This document shows, one piece after another, positions 5,672 through 7,938 of a stretch of 7,938 nt of DNA (positions within the stretch are counted from its first letter, which is position 1; each line of letters begins with the position of its first letter). Location of the stretch: positions 1-7,938 of the forward strand of contig JAABSI010000116.1 in the NCBI GenBank assembly GCA_011390455.1. The letters run 5' to 3'. The translations under genes and the position numbers were made by a program. This DNA is from Trueperaceae bacterium (GTDB lineage: Bacteria; Deinococcota; Deinococci; Deinococcales; Trueperaceae). The notes under the pieces are model-generated. The model saw only the letters and a list, made by a program, of their open reading frames with translations. It was not told the DNA's origin and made no database searches.

Positions 5672-6232
5672 CTAGCGGGGGGCGACGTCGGTGACGAACG
5701 CCGACGTGCCCACCGTGCCGGGGCCGCCGGCGCTGAAGTCGGTGAAGTCGAAGCTGATGCGCATGTCCTGGTAGACGCTGTCGCCGATGCCGTCGCCGGA
5801 GATCTCGACGTGCGGCACCTCGAAGCGCCCTTGGTCTTGACGCACGAGCACGTTGCGGCCGGTGCGGCCCTCCATGAGCACGTCCCAACCGTCGGCGACC
5901 AGGTGCGCCTCCAGGCGGTCGGTCACCAGGTCGTCGCGGCGGTCGATGACCAGCCGCTCGGCGCGGAGCGTGAAGTCCACGACCCCGTGCACGGTGCGGG
6001 CGCCGTCCTCCACGCCCAACAGCTCGGTGCTCTCGGCGTCCGGGTCGAAGCGCGCCTCGGGGGCGGCGAAGGTCCAGACGGCGTCGGGGTCGGCGATGGG
6101 CAGGAGCAGCACGCGCGCGTCGCCCAACACGATCGTCGCGTCGGGGAGGTCGGGGCGTCGATCGGGCAGCAGGCTGAGCGCCACCAGGCCGACCACCACG
6201 ACGGCGAGGGCGATGAGGGCCGCTCGGGTCAC
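5672..6232 (-). CDS. LptC-like membrane-anchored protein, putative
   Basis: This 186-residue protein has a single N-terminal membrane segment (about residues 4-22, ALIALAVVVVGLVALSLL) and the rest predicted outside the membrane. The soluble part is beta-rich. The strip AVWTFAAPEARFDPDAESTELLGV, then VDFTLRAERLVID and RLEAHLVADG, resembles the LptC/OstA jellyroll: "W.f.A..A.fd......L.gv", then "l.a..l..d...". In the Lpt system LptC receives lipid from the LptBFG transporter and hands it to LptA. Being first in an operon with two LptA-like genes fits that job. Sequence support alone is modest. LptB, LptF, LptG and LptD are not in this window. The start is GTG 6232, which has no good Shine-Dalgarno but a TAGGCT box 6 bases upstream. 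No later in-frame start would keep the membrane anchor. Confidence 0.7.
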   Translation of the reverse strand: MTRAALIALAVVVVGLVALSLLPDRRPDLPDATIVLGDARVLLLPIADPDAVWTFAAPEARFDPDAESTELLGVEDGARTVHGVVDFTLRAERLVIDRRDDLVTDRLEAHLVADGWDVLMEGRTGRNVLVRQDQGRFEVPHVEISGDGIGDSVYQDMRISFDFTDFSAGGPGTVGTSAFVTDVAPR

Positions 6233-6244
6233 GGGGTCAGCCTA
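6233..6244 (-). promoter_or_regulatory. Putative leaderless promoter of the lpt-like operon (-10 box TAGGCT)
   Basis: TAGGCT at 6244-6239 is followed by 6 bases (GACCCC) and the GTG at 6232. Hexamer and spacing are the same as upstream of miaA. The box would drive the LptC-like/LptA-like operon independently of greA, which ends 101 bases upstream. Confidence 0.5.
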
Positions 6245-6333
6245 CCGCGCGCGCCCTGAGCGCCCGATGACGGTTGGGGTGGGGCCGGCTTCATGCAGGC
6301 GACGGCCGGGCCACGCTGGACGCGGGGACGGGA
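6245..6333. other. Intergenic region between greA and the lpt-like operon
   Basis: No coding frame with gene-like content is seen. No hairpin followed by a T-run is visible, so a factor-independent terminator for greA cannot be claimed. GGCCG and CGGCC arms about 15 bases apart could pair weakly. Confidence 0.4.
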
Positions 6334-6798
6334 TCAGTCGAACAGGACCGACAACACCGTGTAGCGCATGCTGCCGAGCGCGACCTCGTCGCCCGCCCGG
6401 CGCCCCATCAACCGCTGGCCCAGCGGCGACTCGTCCGAGATGCGGTTCTCGAAGACGTCCGCTTCGAGCGAGCCCACCAGGTGGAAGGTCTGGGTGGTGC
6501 CCTGGTCGTCCTTCAGCTTCAGGCTCGCGCCCAGGCGGGCGATCGCCTCGTCGCTCGAGCCTTGCTCGACCACCACCGCGCGGGTGACGACCTCCTCGAG
6601 GTCGGCGATGCGCGCCTCGTTGGCGCTCTGGAGCAAGCGGGCCTCGTCGTAAGCGGCGTTTTCGCGCAGGTCGCCGTCGGCGAGCGCGACGCCCATGTAG
6701 TCGGCGAGCTCCTGGCGCTTCTCCTCCTTGAGGTAGCGCAGCTCTTCCTTGATCTTCTCCAGGCCCTTGGGGGTCAGCTGGATCACTTTGTTGGCCAT
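6334..6798 (-). CDS. greA: Transcription elongation factor GreA
   Basis: GreA inserts its coiled coil into the RNA polymerase secondary channel and stimulates cleavage of backtracked RNA. The protein has 154 residues, the usual length. Visible in order are LTPKGLEKIKEELRYLKEEKR (N-terminal coiled coil), the tip motif DGDLRENAAYDEAR (about 41-54), NEARIADLEE and a C-terminal FKBP-like domain with FHLVGSLEADVFENRISDESPLGQRLMGRRAGDEV. The tip keeps the acidic pair Asp43 and Glu46 of the GDLRENA motif that bind the catalytic metal. This favours a cleavage-competent GreA over the inhibitory Gfh1 paralogue known from Thermus. The frame stays open far upstream, but the ATG at 6798 is clearly right because GreA begins there and AGAGGTGATC, a long match to the 16S 3' end, abuts it. 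It diverges from the hydrolase gene. Confidence 0.95.
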   Translation of the reverse strand: MANKVIQLTPKGLEKIKEELRYLKEEKRQELADYMGVALADGDLRENAAYDEARLLQSANEARIADLEEVVTRAVVVEQGSSDEAIARLGASLKLKDDQGTTQTFHLVGSLEADVFENRISDESPLGQRLMGRRAGDEVALGSMRYTVLSVLFD

Positions 6799-6808
6799 GA
6801 TCACCTCT
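6799..6808 (-). promoter_or_regulatory. Strong Shine-Dalgarno of greA
   Basis: AGAGGTGATC directly precedes the ATG on the minus strand and pairs almost fully with the conserved 16S rRNA tail. It decides the start inside a much longer open frame. Confidence 0.8.
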
Positions 6809-6851
6809 GGGGGCGGCGCGCCCGCGATGGCGGCGTCCGCCGTGCCCTTGG

Positions 6852-6860
6852 AGCATAGCA
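6852..6860 (-). promoter_or_regulatory. Putative extended -10 promoter of greA (TGCTATGCT)
   Basis: On the minus strand TGC precedes TATGCT (6857-6852), giving a TGnTAnnnT extended -10 element. Transcription would start near 6845, leaving a leader of roughly 45 bases that carries the Shine-Dalgarno. No clear -35 is seen, as is common with extended -10 promoters. Confidence 0.55.
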
Positions 6861-6907
6861 GCGGTGGTGGCGCGGCCCCGACGTCCGAGGGTACGGCCGC
6901 GACCGGG

Positions 6908-6918
6908 TAGCATCCCGC
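6908..6918 (+). promoter_or_regulatory. Putative leaderless promoter of the alpha/beta hydrolase (-10 box TAGCAT)
   Basis: TAGCAT at 6908-6913 lies 5 bases before the ATG at 6919, placing the expected transcription start at the start codon. No Shine-Dalgarno and no clear -35 are visible. Confidence 0.5.
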
Positions 6919-7851
6919 ATGCCCCGTTCGCGTCTTCGCCGCCGCCTGATAACCGTCCTCGGGGCGCTGGCCGTGCTCGCCGTCGCCGGTTGGTTCGGCG
7001 TCGGCTGGATCGCCGCCGACCGCCTCACGGTCCCCGAGCGCCACCTCGACCCGGCGATCACGCCGGCCACGTTCGGCACCACGTACCAGGACGCCACCTT
7101 CTCGGCGGCCGACGGGGTGGAGCTCGCCGGTTGGTTCCTCCCCGTGGACGGCTCCGACGCCGGCGTCGTGATGGTGCACGGCCGCAACTCGAGCCGCACC
7201 CGCGAGTTCGGCGGCCGCTTCCCCGAGCTCGCCGCCACGCTCCAGGCCAACGGGTACCAGGTCGTGATGCTCGATCTGCGCGGCCATGGCGCCTCGGGCG
7301 ACGCGCGCTTCACCTTCGGCCGCGACGAGCGGCTCGACGTCGGTGCGGCGATCACCTACCTGGTCGCGCAGGGGGTGCCGGCCGGGCAAGTCGGCCTGCT
7401 CGGCGTCTCGATGGGCGCGGCGAGCGCGGTGGGCGCGGCGGCGGTCGATCCGCGCGTGGGCGCGCTGTGGGCCGACGCCGGGTACGCCGAGATCGCTTCG
7501 ATCATCGAGGCCGAATGGCCGTCGGCCAGCGGGCTGCCGGACGTGTTCTGGCACGCCGCGCGGCTGGCGCACCGGGTGCGCTTCGGCTTCGACCTCGCCG
7601 GCTCGCGGCCGGCGGACCAGTTGCCGCTCGTGGCGCCGCGCCCGATCCAACTGGTGCACGGCACCGGCGACCGGTTGATCCCGTACGACCACGCGGTGCG
7701 GTTGCGCGCCGCCGAGCCGAGCGCCGCCCTGTGGACGCTCGATGGGGTCGGCCATGCGGCCGCCTACGAGGCGGAGCCCGACGAGTACGCCCGCCGGGTG
7801 GTCGAGTTCTTCGACGCGGCCTTGCGGGTTCGGACCGCCAGGGCGCGCTGA
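6919..7851 (+). CDS. Membrane-anchored alpha/beta hydrolase (serine hydrolase)
   Basis: This 310-residue protein has a basic N-terminus (RSRLRRR) and one hydrophobic segment (about 11-31), probably an uncleaved anchor since no AxA site follows. The alpha/beta-hydrolase fold comes next. VVMVHGRNSSR (83-93) holds the HG oxyanion region, LDLRGHGAS (118-126) is typical, GVSMG (162-166) has the nucleophile Ser164, HGTGDRLIP (247-255) the acid Asp251 and GVGHAAAYEAEP (276-287) the base His279. The triad is complete. The overall pattern (RGHG, GxSMG, HGxxDxxIP, then YxxRVVEFFD) resembles the broad BEM46/FrsA-like group of membrane-bound peptidase-like or esterase-like hydrolases. The substrate cannot be told. 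The ATG at 6919 is the first start and fits the anchor. It converges, with 7 bases between stops, on a minus-strand gene at the window edge. Confidence 0.88.
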   Translation: MPRSRLRRRLITVLGALAVLAVAGWFGVGWIAADRLTVPERHLDPAITPATFGTTYQDATFSAADGVELAGWFLPVDGSDAGVVMVHGRNSSRTREFGGRFPELAATLQANGYQVVMLDLRGHGASGDARFTFGRDERLDVGAAITYLVAQGVPAGQVGLLGVSMGAASAVGAAAVDPRVGALWADAGYAEIASIIEAEWPSASGLPDVFWHAARLAHRVRFGFDLAGSRPADQLPLVAPRPIQLVHGTGDRLIPYDHAVRLRAAEPSAALWTLDGVGHAAAYEAEPDEYARRVVEFFDAALRVRTARAR

Positions 7852-7858
7852 CCCGGCC

Positions 7859-7938
7859 TCAGGGGTACTTCGCCCCCCGCACCACCCGGACCGGGTGGTC
7901 GTACGCCACCACCTTGAAGCGCTCCAGGTAGCTGGCCG
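7859..7938 (-). CDS. 3' end of an unidentified minus-strand gene
   Basis: A TGA at 7861-7859 closes a minus-strand frame that is open to the window edge. The visible C-terminus is ASYLERFKVVAYDHPVRV followed by VRGAKYP. The amphipathic, non-repetitive composition, the G/C-rich third codon positions and the tight convergent packing suggest a true coding end. With only 26 residues no family can be named. The stretch also holds a 9-bp inverted repeat (7881-7899). Confidence 0.55.
   Translation of the reverse strand, partial: ASYLERFKVVAYDHPVRVVRGAKYP
7881..7899. repeat. Perfect 9-bp inverted repeat, possible terminator hairpin or operator
   Basis: ACCACCCGG, one central A, then CCGGGTGGT. As RNA it folds to a 7-bp stem with a 5-base loop. 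It sits 30 bases after the hydrolase stop, inside the end of the convergent gene. No T-run follows on either strand. Confidence 0.45.

Noticed and set aside
3822..5888. A single 688-codon minus-strand frame
   Set aside because: Only its downstream part (3822-4697) has protein-like composition and a signal peptide. Upstream it is an Arg/Gly/Pro-rich shadow of the LptC-like and first LptA-like genes.
6334..7755. A 473-codon frame fusing an N-terminal extension to GreA
   Set aside because: The extension is antisense to the hydrolase gene. GreA starts at 6798 behind a strong Shine-Dalgarno and a promoter-like sequence.
6864..7931. A 355-codon plus-strand frame over the hydrolase
   Set aside because: Arg-rich shadow of the hydrolase in another frame, with no recognisable motif.
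1..7938. CRISPR array, tRNA or rRNA gene, insertion sequence, riboswitch or defence island
   Set aside because: No regularly spaced repeats, cloverleaf-like or rRNA-like sequence, transposase motifs or terminal inverted repeats were seen. All space is taken by housekeeping-type genes.

Overview
This window is very GC-rich (about 70% or more by eye) and densely coded, with no stretch over about 120 bases lacking a gene. It looks like ordinary chromosome, with no mobile element, CRISPR array or RNA gene. Three signs suggest a deep-branching diderm of the Deinococcota type, perhaps near Truepera: several genes with a TAnnnT box only 5-9 bases before the start codon (leaderless transcription), a DinB-fold protein, and an LptC/LptA-like cluster with long acidic OstA-repeat proteins. 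This assignment is inference. No marker gene here proves it.

Layout, left to right. The plus strand carries the 3' part of dnaJ (zinc-finger and C-terminal domains) and then a small DinB-like protein. This meets miaA (tRNA dimethylallyltransferase, minus strand) tail to tail. miaA diverges from a short Hsp20-family chaperone gene across only 38 bases that hold both promoters. The hsp20 gene is followed 7 bases later by a DUF3445 protein, the heme-dependent oxidative N-demethylase family. That gene's 3' end overlaps, on the opposite strand, the last gene of a three-gene minus-strand operon. The operon runs from right to left: a membrane-anchored LptC-like protein, then two secreted LptA/OstA-like proteins. 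Upstream of it on the same strand is greA, which has its own extended -10 promoter and a strong Shine-Dalgarno. greA diverges from a membrane-anchored alpha/beta hydrolase. The last 80 bases hold the 3' end of an unidentified minus-strand gene.

How the genes work together. dnaJ and hsp20 are protein-quality-control genes, miaA modifies tRNA and greA rescues stalled RNA polymerase. Together they form a housekeeping and stress neighbourhood. The most distinctive part is the LptC-LptA-LptA set, which could form an envelope-spanning lipid or glycan bridge. If the host makes no classical lipid A, as expected for Deinococcota, the cargo of that bridge is an open question. A second theme is the contrast in translation signals. 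Four genes at the start of transcription units look leaderless, while greA and the internal genes of the lpt-like operon have recognisable Shine-Dalgarno sequences.
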